This document shows, in pieces, positions 45,446 through 53,487 of a stretch of DNA of 64,000 nt; position 1 is the first letter of the stretch; each line of letters starts with the position of its first letter. This DNA is from Paenibacillus borealis (lineage in GTDB: Bacteria > Bacillota > Bacilli > Paenibacillales > Paenibacillaceae), in the NCBI RefSeq assembly GCF_000758665.1, contig NZ_CP009285.1, positions 4,898,001 to 4,962,000 of the forward strand, given 5' to 3'. The position numbers were made by a program, and so were the translations under genes. A model generated the notes under the pieces. It was not told where the DNA came from and did no database searches. It saw nothing but the letters and a program-made list of their open reading frames with translations.

Positions 45446-45955
45446 TCAGCCTTCTTCACTCGCCACAACGGCATCCCTGATCTGCTCAAAGGACAATGGC
45501 ATGTAATTCCAATGCTCCACACAAATGTTAAAATGGCTCTTACCTTCATATTTCTGTCCATGAATATGACCGTGCACATTTACGTAAGGCATATGTTTGT
45601 TCATATACAGAGGTTCATGGGAGAGCATAAAAAATTCTTTATAGATTAGCGGATATTCACTGACTTCATCAAATCCGGCCTTCAGCCACCAGTCACGCCC
45701 GCGTCCGCGGTCATGATTACCGAGAATCAGGATTTTGTAGCCGTTCAGCGCGGAAATGATAGTCCGGGTAGCCTCTTGATTCAAGAATGAGAAGTCCCCC
45801 AGATGAAATACCGTATCCCCATTGCCGACCACGGCGTTCCAGCTGGCGATCATCGACCGGTCCATCTCCTCGGCACTGTCAAAGGGCCGGGATTCGAAAT
45901 CTATAATCAGCTTATGGCCAAAATGATGATCCGAGGTGAAAAAGACACTAGACAA
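45446..45955 (-). CDS. Calcineurin-like metallophosphoesterase
   Basis: A 169-residue phosphoesterase with all metal-binding motifs in order: TSDHHFGH (D, H), HLGDFSF (GD), LILGNHDRGRG (GNH), MLSHEPLY (H) and VNVHGHIHGQ (GH.H). The small single-domain form resembles phage and bacterial proteins of unknown substrate. The start is TTG 45955 behind GGGGGAG. It has convergent spacing with comM and lies 34 bp after the zinc-ribbon gene, possibly cotranscribed. Confidence 0.9.
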   Translation of the reverse strand: MSSVFFTSDHHFGHKLIIDFESRPFDSAEEMDRSMIASWNAVVGNGDTVFHLGDFSFLNQEATRTIISALNGYKILILGNHDRGRGRDWWLKAGFDEVSEYPLIYKEFFMLSHEPLYMNKHMPYVNVHGHIHGQKYEGKSHFNICVEHWNYMPLSFEQIRDAVVASEEG

Positions 45956-45989
45956 TACAGCTCCCCCATTTCAGTGCTTCAAGAATAGT

Positions 45990-46403
45990 TCACTTATTCC
46001 AGTTTCTCTTGGACGAACGCCGGTTCACGTCAACCTGAATCAACTCGGCCAAAGGAGGGGCTTCCTCATGATCGATCAGCCATTGACGCATTTCCTTAAT
46101 GGCTTCAACCTGTCCGTTCCCCTTATCCTTCCAGGTGAGCAGCTCAATGACATTGATGACCAGTGACAACAGACTGCTGTTGCTGCTTTCCGTTTTTTCT
46201 GCACGCATTTTATGGAATAATGCTTCGTGCTCCCAGTCAATCAATATTTCTTCCGCTATTGCAGGCCGCATAACGGTAAATGTCTTATTACAATTGCTGC
46301 AGCAGACAACGGACAAAGGCTCTCCGCCCAATTCCGCTACGACTCTGTGCTCGCAATGCTGGCAAGTAAAACTTACCTGTATATCAATCGGTTGATTTCT
46401 CAC
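45990..46403 (-). CDS. Zinc-ribbon protein, function unknown
   Basis: About 137 residues. The N-terminus carries two Cys pairs (FTCQHCEH and VVCCSNCNKTF) that probably bind zinc. The rest is helical and charged with no recognised domain (LLSLVINVIELLTWKDKGNGQVEAIKEMRQWLIDHEE). I choose GTG 46403 because GGAGG lies 9 nt upstream; ATG 46421 precedes that site and has none of its own. I do not recognise a family. Confidence 0.7.
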   Translation of the reverse strand: MRNQPIDIQVSFTCQHCEHRVVAELGGEPLSVVCCSNCNKTFTVMRPAIAEEILIDWEHEALFHKMRAEKTESSNSSLLSLVINVIELLTWKDKGNGQVEAIKEMRQWLIDHEEAPPLAELIQVDVNRRSSKRNWNK

Positions 46404-46536
46404 TCGGACAGCCCTCCTCATGGTGACATTAAAAGTTACACTAATGTTTACCCATTTCTTTCGAGAAATGACCCATGGAGCCCATGATATGTCAAGGATA
46501 AATAAGCAGAATCATTGAATACAGGCAAAAAAAGAG

Positions 46537-46923
46537 CTAAAATGCCTCACGAATATGCCGAAGTGAAGCAATACTTAAATCTCTATTTAGCTGTACGGCG
46601 ATTACATCAAAGGAAATCACCGCTTCATGCAGACCCTGCATATGTAAATACACCTGGGCTGTATTCCTCACCTGGCGGATTTTGCGTTCATCCACTGACT
46701 CTTCCGGGGTTCCATGCACACCTGCTCCGCTCCTGCTGCGCACTTCAATGAAGACAATCCCCTCTTCATATTCAGCAATAATATCAAGCTCTCCGCTGCG
46801 GCAGCGCCAATTGCATTCCCTGATTATGTAACCCCGCGAGGACAGATACAGACTTGCCGCCTGCTCGGCAGCTGTCCCCTTTTGCCTGCGGGTATAATTC
46901 GCCCTCTCGGGCCTGTGACTCAT
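46537..46923 (-). CDS. yraN: YraN/UPF0102-family nuclease-like protein
   Basis: A 128-residue protein of the UPF0102 family with the restriction-endonuclease-like core: GTAAEQAASLYLSSRGYIIRECNWRCRSGELDIIAEYEEGIVFIEVRSRS, containing the E..(G/E)xxD...ExK-like pattern (here EVR). Family members lie beside rnhB; nuclease activity is predicted rather than proven. ATG 46923 overlaps the ylqH stop by 4 nt. Confidence 0.92.
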   Translation of the reverse strand: MSHRPERANYTRRQKGTAAEQAASLYLSSRGYIIRECNWRCRSGELDIIAEYEEGIVFIEVRSRSGAGVHGTPEESVDERKIRQVRNTAQVYLHMQGLHEAVISFDVIAVQLNRDLSIASLRHIREAF

Positions 46924-47222
46924 TTCGGTCTCCGTTCCCCGGCAGAACGGTCACTCTGATATACATAACTCAGAATCTCCGCGACCAGCTGGTACAGCTG
47001 AGGCGGAATCTGCTGATCGAGATCCAGCTTGGAGAGCACCTCCACCAGCGCGGCATCCTCCTGCACAGCAACCCCGTTCTCTTTTGCTTTTTGCAGAATG
47101 ATATCGGCTACCGAGCCTTGTCCCTTAGCTACAACAACCGGGGCTTCGCTTTGGCCGGGTATATATTTAAGGGCAACCGCCTTTTTACGGTTCTGCGAAA
47201 CCTTAGGTTCAGACTCACTCAT
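46920..47222 (-). CDS. ylqH: FlhB C-terminal-like protein (YlqH/FlhX type)
   Basis: A 100-residue protein resembling only the cytoplasmic C-terminal domain of FlhB: KKAVALKYIPGQSEAPVVVAKGQGSVADIILQKAKENGVAVQEDAALVEVL. It lacks the membrane part and begins just after where the NPTH cleavage site would be. The B. subtilis counterpart is YlqH. It overlaps the FliK-like gene, so the pair may be a stand-alone version of the FlhB-FliK switch. The function is unknown. Confidence 0.88.
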   Translation of the reverse strand: MSESEPKVSQNRKKAVALKYIPGQSEAPVVVAKGQGSVADIILQKAKENGVAVQEDAALVEVLSKLDLDQQIPPQLYQLVAEILSYVYQSDRSAGERRPK

Positions 47223-49411
47223 ATGCGGTAATCGACTCCTTTGTAGGAATCCGGAACATAATCGGACTGCTTGGCGGGAGCCGCAGCCGCGCTCAGCTCC
47301 GGCAGCGGCTCCGTGCGCAGGCTCGACAGCTGATACCCTATTGACTCAACCGCTGTCTTAATGTCTTCACGGCGCCCCTCTAGGAGTTCCAGCACCCAGG
47401 GTTCATTATTGTGGAGCTTAAGGCTGACAATCCGGTCAACGACCTGTACGTCCACCATAGTCTGGCCGAGCTGCTTCATATCCAGATCAAACCACAGGCG
47501 GCAGTTCGCCGCATCCAGCTCACCTTTGCGGCCGCGCCGGGACTGGATGTGGACGGAGGCCGTCTCCTGGCCGTCCGGCCCCCGCAGCGGCAGGAACATG
47601 GTCACCTGCGCGAACGGTGCGGTGCGGTCCGTATTCAGCAGCAGCTGCTGTCCTGTCAGCTGCTGCACCAGCTGGCCCGCGGCTTCCTTGACCGCGGGCG
47701 GGGCCTCGCTGCTGCCGAGAACCTGCAGCAGCACGCCCTTGAGCGTACCGGCGGCATCCTCCGCGCCGCCGGACGCCCCAGGCAGCGCGGCTGCGGCGCT
47801 GCCGCCGCGCACGGCCTGCTGCTCGTGCTCCGCACCGAGCAGCTTCAGCACCCGCCCCACCCACGACTCCGTGCCTTGGGCGGGTGCTGTGCCCTGCTGC
47901 GGCTGCGCAGCCGCAGCAGAGGCGTCCCCGCGCGGCGCAGCGGGGACCTGCTCTTGCCCCGCCGGTGCTGGCGGGGCGGTGTTGCCCTGCGGCGGCTGCG
48001 CGGCCGCAGGGGCAGTCGCGAGCTGCGGCAGCGTGCCGCGCAGCTCGGTGAGCACGCCCTGCAGCTTCGCGAGCAGGGCCGTCCCCATTGTTGCGCCTTC
48101 CCGCACTCCTGCGGCCTCATTTCTGCCACCCGCAGCGGCTCCCGCGCCTTCCCGCACTCCTGCGGCCTCATTCCGGCCAGCCGTTGCTCCACCCGCGCCT
48201 TCCCTCACTCCTGCGGCCTCGTTCCGGCCAGCCGCAGCGGCTCCCGCGCCTTCACGCACTCCTGCGGCCTCATTCCGGCCAGCCGTTGCTACACCCGCGC
48301 CCTCCCGCACTCCTGCAGCTTCGTTCCGGCCAGCCGCAGCGGCTCCCGCGCTTTCCGGGTCAGTGCTGCCGCTTCCTTTGGCCGCACCCGGCCCAGCAGG
48401 CTCTGCATCTCCTGCGGACACAGCCTTAATGCCGGAGGCCGCCTCGGACAACGGCAGTTTCTGCGTCAACCCTCCAGGCAGCTCCCCCTCTGCAGCAGAA
48501 TCTGCATTCAAAGCTGCTGCAGCCTGTCCAGGACTGCCGGCAACTTGCGCATTGCCAGCACTTCCGTTATTACTTCCAGTGTTACTTACCAGCCCTGAGG
48601 CAGACTGGGCCACTGCAGAAGCGGCAGTCCCAGAAGGAGCGCCATTACCCGCTACGCCGCTTCTGGCTGCCGGAATGTCAGCATCTGCATTGGCTCCCGG
48701 CTGCACACCAGCTGTTACTGTATTTCCGGTCACTGGAGCTGAGCTACCGCCTGTGAGCACTCCAGCCGCAGGTTTATTCCCTCCTGCCGCTTCTGCACCC
48801 TTACCACCATCACCCTGCTGCGCCCACACGTTCAGCTCCGCTTCCAGCGTGGCCAGCAGCTGATGCAGCTTCGGCCCGAATACCGCCTGCTGCAGCCCCT
48901 TCACCGTCTCAGCGGTAACCGGCAATCCCCGCTTCACAGAGATGACTGCCGCTTCCAGCCATTCCGAGGCTGGCACACCAGGCGGCTTGGCATTCATAAC
49001 CGCGTCCAGCTTCGCCGCTGTCTCTTTGGTCAATGCCAATCCGCCGGATTGCATGGCCTGAATAATCTCCCGTCCTGCCTTCGAATTCGTAAGGCCCAGC
49101 GATTCAATGGCCTCCCCCATACTCTGCGGTGAGGCCAGGGCTGCTTCACCAAGAGAGACCGGCTTCAGCACCGGTAATCCGTTCTCTCCGGGTGTACCTA
49201 CTTGCAGGTTCAGTGTCTGTCCAGGCGTAAGCGGTGTTTCCAGTTCAGCCCGGACAGGCGTCCCTTGAATCTGCACCACGGCCTCCTTGCCTGAATCAGA
49301 CACACTTAGTACAACGCCGCGAACAACCTGACCTTCCTTAAGCTCTACAGATTTAGGCTCTCCCGCCTTGCTGTCCCCGAGCAAACCGCGAATGAGTGAT
49401 CCGATATTCAT
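47219..49411 (-). CDS. ylqG: FliK-like protein with Ala/Gly-rich repeats (YlqG homologue)
   Basis: A 730-residue protein. The N-terminal ~200 residues are ordered (GQVVRGVVLSVSDSGKEAVVQIQGTPVRAELETPLTPGQTLNLQV). A Gly/Ala/Ser-rich low-complexity centre includes five tandem 17-residue repeats (GRNEAAGVREGA core). The C-terminal domain resembles FliK (TVDVQVVDRIVSLKLHNNEPWVLELLEGRREDIKTAVESIGYQL). The paralogue fliK is in the main operon. ATG 49411 follows GGAGG; the gene is coupled to ylqH. The high-GC centre creates long open frames on the opposite strand. Confidence 0.82.
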   Translation of the reverse strand: MNIGSLIRGLLGDSKAGEPKSVELKEGQVVRGVVLSVSDSGKEAVVQIQGTPVRAELETPLTPGQTLNLQVGTPGENGLPVLKPVSLGEAALASPQSMGEAIESLGLTNSKAGREIIQAMQSGGLALTKETAAKLDAVMNAKPPGVPASEWLEAAVISVKRGLPVTAETVKGLQQAVFGPKLHQLLATLEAELNVWAQQGDGGKGAEAAGGNKPAAGVLTGGSSAPVTGNTVTAGVQPGANADADIPAARSGVAGNGAPSGTAASAVAQSASGLVSNTGSNNGSAGNAQVAGSPGQAAAALNADSAAEGELPGGLTQKLPLSEAASGIKAVSAGDAEPAGPGAAKGSGSTDPESAGAAAAGRNEAAGVREGAGVATAGRNEAAGVREGAGAAAAGRNEAAGVREGAGGATAGRNEAAGVREGAGAAAGGRNEAAGVREGATMGTALLAKLQGVLTELRGTLPQLATAPAAAQPPQGNTAPPAPAGQEQVPAAPRGDASAAAAQPQQGTAPAQGTESWVGRVLKLLGAEHEQQAVRGGSAAAALPGASGGAEDAAGTLKGVLLQVLGSSEAPPAVKEAAGQLVQQLTGQQLLLNTDRTAPFAQVTMFLPLRGPDGQETASVHIQSRRGRKGELDAANCRLWFDLDMKQLGQTMVDVQVVDRIVSLKLHNNEPWVLELLEGRREDIKTAVESIGYQLSSLRTEPLPELSAAAAPAKQSDYVPDSYKGVDYRI
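48093..48347 (-). repeat. Five 51-bp tandem repeats inside the FliK-like gene
   Basis: Units at 48093, 48144, 48195, 48246 and 48297 each encode a 17-residue repeat with the core GRNEAAGVREGAG. Units 1, 3 and 5 end in GCAGCGGCTCCC and units 2 and 4 in GTTGCTxCACCC (plus strand), so the array alternates with a 102-bp higher-order period. Confidence 0.9.
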
Positions 49412-49480
49412 GTTGTCCGCCTCCTGTCTCTTCTATATTAATATCGGAATGATCTGTCCTTTTGATAACTGCATCTATCC

Positions 49481-50107
49481 CTAGAACAAAGTCTGCTGCT
49501 CGGCAAGAATATTACCTATGAAGCTGCGCCGGTGCATTGGCGTTACACCCAGCGTCTTGATCTGTTCCCGGTGCAGCTTGGTGGCATACCCTTTATGTAT
49601 TTTGATCCCGTAATCCGGGTATAATTCCTCCCACAAGCCTTCACATAGCCGGTCGCGTGTAACCTTAGCTACAATCGAGGCGGCAGCAATCGACTGGCTA
49701 TTGGCATCCCCCTTGATAATTGAACGCTGCGGCAGGGGCAAGTCCACCTTCTCCGCATCAATCAGCATATAATCCGGCTGCTGGATTAATCCCTCAACCG
49801 CCTTGCGCATAGCCAGACGCGAAGCCTGCTTAATATTTATTTCATCGATCACCGTCGATTCTACATGACCTACACTTACCGCCAGTGCCTGATCCATAAT
49901 AATCTCATACAAGGCGTCACGCTTCTTAGCCGTCAGCTTCTTGGAATCATCCACACCCTCGATAATCAGCCCGGCCGGCAAAATTACCGCAGCAGCTACC
50001 ACATCCCCGAACAAGCAGCCCCGGCCCACTTCATCCACACCGGCAATGTGCTGATAAGACAACTCCCAGCCTTCTTTTTCATATAACAGCATATCTATTG
50101 TGCTCAC
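49481..50107 (-). CDS. rnhB: Ribonuclease HII
   Basis: A 208-residue enzyme that cleaves RNA in RNA-DNA hybrids and at single ribonucleotides. The active-site motif GVDEVGRG gives the first acidic pair, followed by VDDSKKLTAKKR, the Asp of MLIDAEKV and the later IAAASIVAKVTRDR. The start is GTG 50107 (STIDMLLYEKE) with AGGTGG upstream; the frame stays open further. Its neighbours rbgA upstream and ylqGH downstream match the B. subtilis order. Confidence 0.96.
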   Translation of the reverse strand: MSTIDMLLYEKEGWELSYQHIAGVDEVGRGCLFGDVVAAAVILPAGLIIEGVDDSKKLTAKKRDALYEIIMDQALAVSVGHVESTVIDEINIKQASRLAMRKAVEGLIQQPDYMLIDAEKVDLPLPQRSIIKGDANSQSIAAASIVAKVTRDRLCEGLWEELYPDYGIKIHKGYATKLHREQIKTLGVTPMHRRSFIGNILAEQQTLF

Positions 50108-50634
50108 TTCTATCCACCTGCCAATCAGCAATTTATCCGGTTCCTCTACTAGCCAGCTTAACATAAGCGGCCATTATGGTCATCCGTCATAATAATGATT
50201 TTTTTGGATTTCCAGTCCCTTGATAACACGGGATTTCTTGATCTAATCCTCTATCCGCAGTTGAAACTGGTTTACACAATTGCTCGCTGTCGCTCCTGCA
50301 AGTCCAAAACACTTCTTTTTGCTTTCGTTATTCTTTTCCGTTTCTATCTAGCCTTGCTTGCCATTAAATAGCCGGGTTAGCCGCTGCATCGTAACAGTCT
50401 CCCAATTAACATTCCTGCACCAAATACAACATTCCCTTCATTAGTTCCGCTCCAATCCCAAAAATGTTGTATGGATTGCAGCATTTCCCCTCCTCCAAGC
50501 GACTTAACGGGATTATTGTTGTATTTCATACAACAATCCAGCAGAATACCCAGTTATCATTGACCCAAAGTTGCATTAAGTACAATACTTCTCCGCACTC
50601 ACCGTTCTCAACGCCAGATACCCGTCCTACCACG
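50108..50634. other. Gene-free region between rbgA and rnhB
   Basis: About 530 bp with no convincing coding frame. It holds two pairs of inverted ATACAAC / GTTGTAT words: 50424-50433 with 50463-50472, and 50516-50524 with 50528-50536, the latter extended into a GGATT...AATCC stem. The rnhB promoter presumably lies here, but I see no strong match. Confidence 0.6.
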
Positions 50635-50670
50635 CAAAAAAGAGCCAGTCCACAAACACGGATGGCTCTT
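50635..50670 (-). terminator. Rho-independent terminator after rbgA
   Basis: AAGAGCCA ... TGGCTCTT with an inner TCC/GGA pairing, followed on the minus strand by TTTT; it lies 30 bp after the rbgA stop and closes the rplS-lepB-rbgA group. Confidence 0.88.
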
Positions 50671-50700
50671 CCATTCCACAATTCATTCTTAAGTTATAAG

Positions 50701-51561
50701 TTAAGGCGTCTCCAGCGTAAAACGTCCAAGCTTGCCGGCCCGCAGTTCATGCAGCAGCGCACGTGAAGCCTTCTCCAGATCTACGCGTCCGCCGCTGAGC
50801 AGACAGCCGCGCTTACGTCCTACCGCTTCCATTACGGCAACGATTTCGTCCGGGTTCTCCAGATCCTCAGGCAGCTTGTCGATGCCGAAACGCTCCTGGA
50901 ACCGGCTGCCGTAATCCTTCACCAGATATTTCACCGCATAGAACGCGATATCCTCAATGTTCAGGATTTCTTCCTTGATCGCTCCGGTTACCGCCAGCTT
51001 ATAGCCTACAACCTGGTCCTCGAATTTCGGCCACAGGATACCCGGGGTATCCAGAAGCTCCAGATTCCCGCCTGTCTTAATCCATTGCTGGCCCTTGGTG
51101 ACCCCTGGACGGTCTCCGGTAATCGCGATACTTCTGCCCGCCATCCGGTTAATGAGTGTCGATTTGCCTACGTTGGGAATGCCGACGATCAATGCGCGCA
51201 TTGCCCGCGGGTTAATCCCCCTGGAAATTTGCCGGTCAATCTTGTCCTTCAGCAGCAGCTTGACCTGCTCAGGAATCTCCTTAATGCCTGTCCCGGTAGA
51301 TGCATCTACAGGATAGGCAACATGACCCTGTTCCTTGAAGTAAGCAAGCCACTTGCGCGTTGCTTCCGGATCGGCCAGATCCGCTTTATTCAGAATAATC
51401 AGCCTTGGCTTATCCCGCAAAATATCGTCAATCATCGGATTGCGGCTGGAAAGCGGCAGACGGGAATCAAGCAGTTCTATTGCAATATCAATCAGCTTCA
51501 GCTTATCCTCAATTTGCCGTCTAGCCTTCGTCATATGACCAGGAAACCATTGAATGGCCAT
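50701..51561 (-). CDS. rbgA: Ribosome biogenesis GTPase RbgA (YlqF)
   Basis: A 286-residue circularly permuted GTPase needed for late 50S assembly. The G4 motif LNKADLAD precedes G1 ([12 protein letters not shown]) and G3 (LDTPGILWP), the diagnostic order for this class. The N-terminus is [16 protein letters not shown] and the C-terminal RNA-binding tail is present. ATG 51561 follows GGAGG. It is downstream of lepB with a 29-bp gap. Confidence 0.97.
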   Translation of the reverse strand: MAIQWFPGHMTKARRQIEDKLKLIDIAIELLDSRLPLSSRNPMIDDILRDKPRLIILNKADLADPEATRKWLAYFKEQGHVAYPVDASTGTGIKEIPEQVKLLLKDKIDRQISRGINPRAMRALIVGIPNVGKSTLINRMAGRSIAITGDRPGVTKGQQWIKTGGNLELLDTPGILWPKFEDQVVGYKLAVTGAIKEEILNIEDIAFYAVKYLVKDYGSRFQERFGIDKLPEDLENPDEIVAVMEAVGRKRGCLLSGGRVDLEKASRALLHELRAGKLGRFTLETP

Positions 51562-51590
51562 TGCCGTCACCTCCTTTGACTTCTGTCAGC

Positions 51591-52211
51591 TTAATGGTTA
51601 ATGACTGTAATATCTTTGACCGGCCAGAAAATAAGGTCCGCACGGCCGACAATATCACCCAGCGGCACATAACCGATCATCCGGCTGTCTGTACTGTCTG
51701 AGCGGTTGTCCCCCATCACAAACACATGTCCTTCCGGCACTGTGCCATCCGTAAAGTCTTCATTGGGGAAGTTCTTATTGTTGTACAAAGAGTTGTTATT
51801 ATGCGCATTATCAATCGCGCCCTGGATATACGTTTCGTTCACCGGCTCGCCGTTCACAGTAACGACATCCCCTTCAACTTTTACCGTATCGCCCGCCACA
51901 CCAATAACACGTTTAATGAAGTCTCTGCCTTCAGAAGGCACATGGAACACAATAACCTCCCCGCGTTGCGGCTTACGGATATCATAGAGAATTTCATTCA
52001 CAATAACCCGTTCTCCCGTATGGAAGTTAGGCTGCATGGAAGGCCCGTCCACGATAAACGGTTTGAACAAAAGCCAGCGTATCAGAATAACCAGAACCAA
52101 TGCAATTGCTATCGCTTTAATCCATTCCAGGACTTCATTTTTTGGCTTCCGGGGGCTTTGGCCGTCAGATTCAATGATCTCACCTTGCCCGGGCTGCAAA
52201 TCCTGCTGCAT
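51591..52211 (-). CDS. lepB: Signal peptidase I
   Basis: A 206-residue membrane protease that removes signal peptides from secreted proteins. One N-terminal helix (WIKAIAIALVLVILIRWLLF) anchors it. Catalytic Ser58 lies in DGPSMQP and the general-base Lys100 in RDFIKRVIG; the box GDNRSDSTDSR is present. ATG 52211 follows GGACGGTG. It is clustered with rplS and rbgA. Confidence 0.97.
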   Translation of the reverse strand: MQQDLQPGQGEIIESDGQSPRKPKNEVLEWIKAIAIALVLVILIRWLLFKPFIVDGPSMQPNFHTGERVIVNEILYDIRKPQRGEVIVFHVPSEGRDFIKRVIGVAGDTVKVEGDVVTVNGEPVNETYIQGAIDNAHNNNSLYNNKNFPNEDFTDGTVPEGHVFVMGDNRSDSTDSRMIGYVPLGDIVGRADLIFWPVKDITVINH

Positions 52212-52375
52212 AGTTCACCGTCCTCTCCATATGTTGTTATCTCCACTATACAATACAAAAAAACTCCTGCCAAAAACTCCCCCGCGATTACTCCTTCAGG
52301 AGGCCTTTTCGGAGAAGCTGTTCCTAAGGCACATATTTCTTAAATCAATATTTTCATTACATAGCAAGAATAAAC

Positions 52376-52403
52376 GAAAGGGGCTTGAACTCAAGCCCCT
52401 TTC
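52376..52403 (-). terminator. Hairpin terminator after rplS
   Basis: GAAAGGGGCTTGA / TCAAGCCCCTTTC is a 13-bp perfect stem with a two-base loop, followed on the minus strand by GTTTATTCTT. It lies 13 bp after the rplS stop, upstream of lepB. Confidence 0.8.
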
Positions 52404-52416
52404 ACTTGCCGCTATT

Positions 52417-52761
52417 CTAGCGACGGATTTCTTTAATTCTTGCAGCTTTACCGCGAAGTTCACGAAGATAGTACAGCTTCGCACGACGAACTTTACCACG
52501 GCGAGCCACTTCGATTTTCTCGAGCTTAGGCGAGTTGATTGGGAATGTTCTTTCCACACCAACACCATAAGAGATTTTACGAACTGTAAAAGTCTCACCG
52601 ATACCACCGCCGCGACGTTTGATTACAACGCCTTCGAACAACTGGATCCGTTCACGAGTTCCTTCGATAACTTTTACATGCACCTTCAAAGTATCACCCG
52701 GGCGAAAACTCGGGATATCTTTGCGAAGTTGCTCTTGCGTAATTGCTTGTAGGATATTCAT
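52417..52761 (-). CDS. rplS: 50S ribosomal protein L19
   Basis: A 114-residue ribosomal protein at the 30S-50S interface. It starts [19 protein letters not shown] and contains [32 protein letters not shown] and the C-terminal [28 protein letters not shown] 52761 follows a GGAGG site in the L19 leader. Normally trmD would be the upstream neighbour; here trmD is 4.5 kb away and rplS has its own promoter. Confidence 0.98.
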   Translation of the reverse strand: MNILQAITQEQLRKDIPSFRPGDTLKVHVKVIEGTRERIQLFEGVVIKRRGGGIGETFTVRKISYGVGVERTFPINSPKLEKIEVARRGKVRRAKLYYLRELRGKAARIKEIRR

Positions 52762-52856
52762 TTAGGACTTCCTCCTTCCGTACAGGTGTTCTTGCCTCTT
52801 CCGGAGAGCCATTGCTCTCCCTCATTATCCGCAGAGGACCACCGTATTCCACACAA
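52762..52856 (-). ncRNA. L19 ribosomal protein leader
   Basis: The rplS leader folds into nested stems: GGTG / CACC (52840-52843 with 52785-52788), CCTCT / AGAGG and an apical GGAGAGC-AAT-GGCTCTCC, followed by CACCTGTACGGAAGGAGG leading to the start. This arrangement and the sequence GGCAAGAACACCTGTACGG match the known Firmicute L19 leader family as I recall it, an autoregulatory element bound by L19. Confidence 0.8.
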
Positions 52857-52864
52857 CAGAAATA

Positions 52865-52893
52865 ATATTACCACACGAGAGAAATAAAGACAA
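52865..52893 (-). promoter_or_regulatory. Promoter of rplS
   Basis: Minus-strand TTGTCT (52893-52888) and TAATAT (52870-52865) with exactly 17 bp between them, directly upstream of the L19 leader. Confidence 0.7.
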
Positions 52894-52906
52894 GTATAAA
52901 ATTCAA

Positions 52907-53209
52907 CTAGAGTGGCAGCATATCCCGTTTCTTCGCTTTGGCCTTGCAATCCTTGCAGAGCCCGACCACACTTCCGTTATCCTGGGCATAAAAAACCAGC
53001 TTACCGTTCTTCTTCTTACAGGAAGAGCAAAGCTGATCTGTAGCGTTCTGCTTGGCCTTGCGGTGCCCTTCCATAGATATTACGTTGCTGGCCTTAACTG
53101 TTCTTGGTGCCTCAGGCTGCTCCTTGTTCATCCGGCTGCGGGATATTACATAAACAAATGCACCTACCAACAAAATAATGAAGACCGCCGCATATTGCAT
53201 TTGGCTCAT
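52907..53209 (-). CDS. Small membrane protein with zinc-ribbon tail, function unknown
   Basis: About 100 residues: one N-terminal membrane helix (YAAVFIILLVGAFVYVISR), a polar linker and two Cys pairs (LCSSCKKKNGK and GLCKDCKAK) that could bind zinc. ATG 53209 follows AGAGGAG closely; an upstream in-frame ATG at 53227 lacks a site. It is the first gene upstream of rplS and lies in the accessory block. I do not recognise a family. Confidence 0.65.
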   Translation of the reverse strand: MSQMQYAAVFIILLVGAFVYVISRSRMNKEQPEAPRTVKASNVISMEGHRKAKQNATDQLCSSCKKKNGKLVFYAQDNGSVVGLCKDCKAKAKKRDMLPL

Positions 53210-53361
53210 CCGCTCCTCTGACTTCATCAGTCAAAATAGTAAACAGACCCGGGTTCCGCCTTACCTTCTGTGCCGGTCTGCTCCAGCTGCCAGGATTGAT
53301 TATCCGGTCTTTAGATCTAACGCTAGTTTAACATATTGTAACGTCAAAATGTAGTCGCCGG

Positions 53362-53389
53362 GCTGTACTGGACTATGGTCCAGTACAGC
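53362..53389. repeat. Perfect 12-bp inverted repeat
   Basis: GCTGTACTGGAC and GTCCAGTACAGC are separated by TATG. It is in the intergenic region between two divergent genes (52907 minus, 53488 plus), with no T-run on either side, so an operator is more likely than a terminator. Confidence 0.75.
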
Positions 53390-53487
53390 AACCCGCCGCC
53401 AGCCCGTTATCCATATATTTTCCACAATATATAATAATGAATATACATAATTAAAGCAGATTATTAACCTTCAGGAGGGTATATATA

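Noticed and set aside
48093..48347. CRISPR array
   Set aside because: Regularly spaced repeats, but units are contiguous, in frame and encode protein; no spacers and no cas genes.
47361..48863. 500-codon open frame on the plus strand (and a 395-codon frame at 47411-48598)
   Set aside because: It is antisense to the GC-rich, repetitive FliK-like gene. The translation is Ser/Pro/Ala low complexity without domains or a ribosome binding site; the minus-strand frame has recognisable ends.
50464..50766. 100-codon plus-strand frame between rnhB and rbgA
   Set aside because: No ribosome binding site, crosses the rbgA terminator and overlaps the rbgA 3' end; composition unlike a protein.
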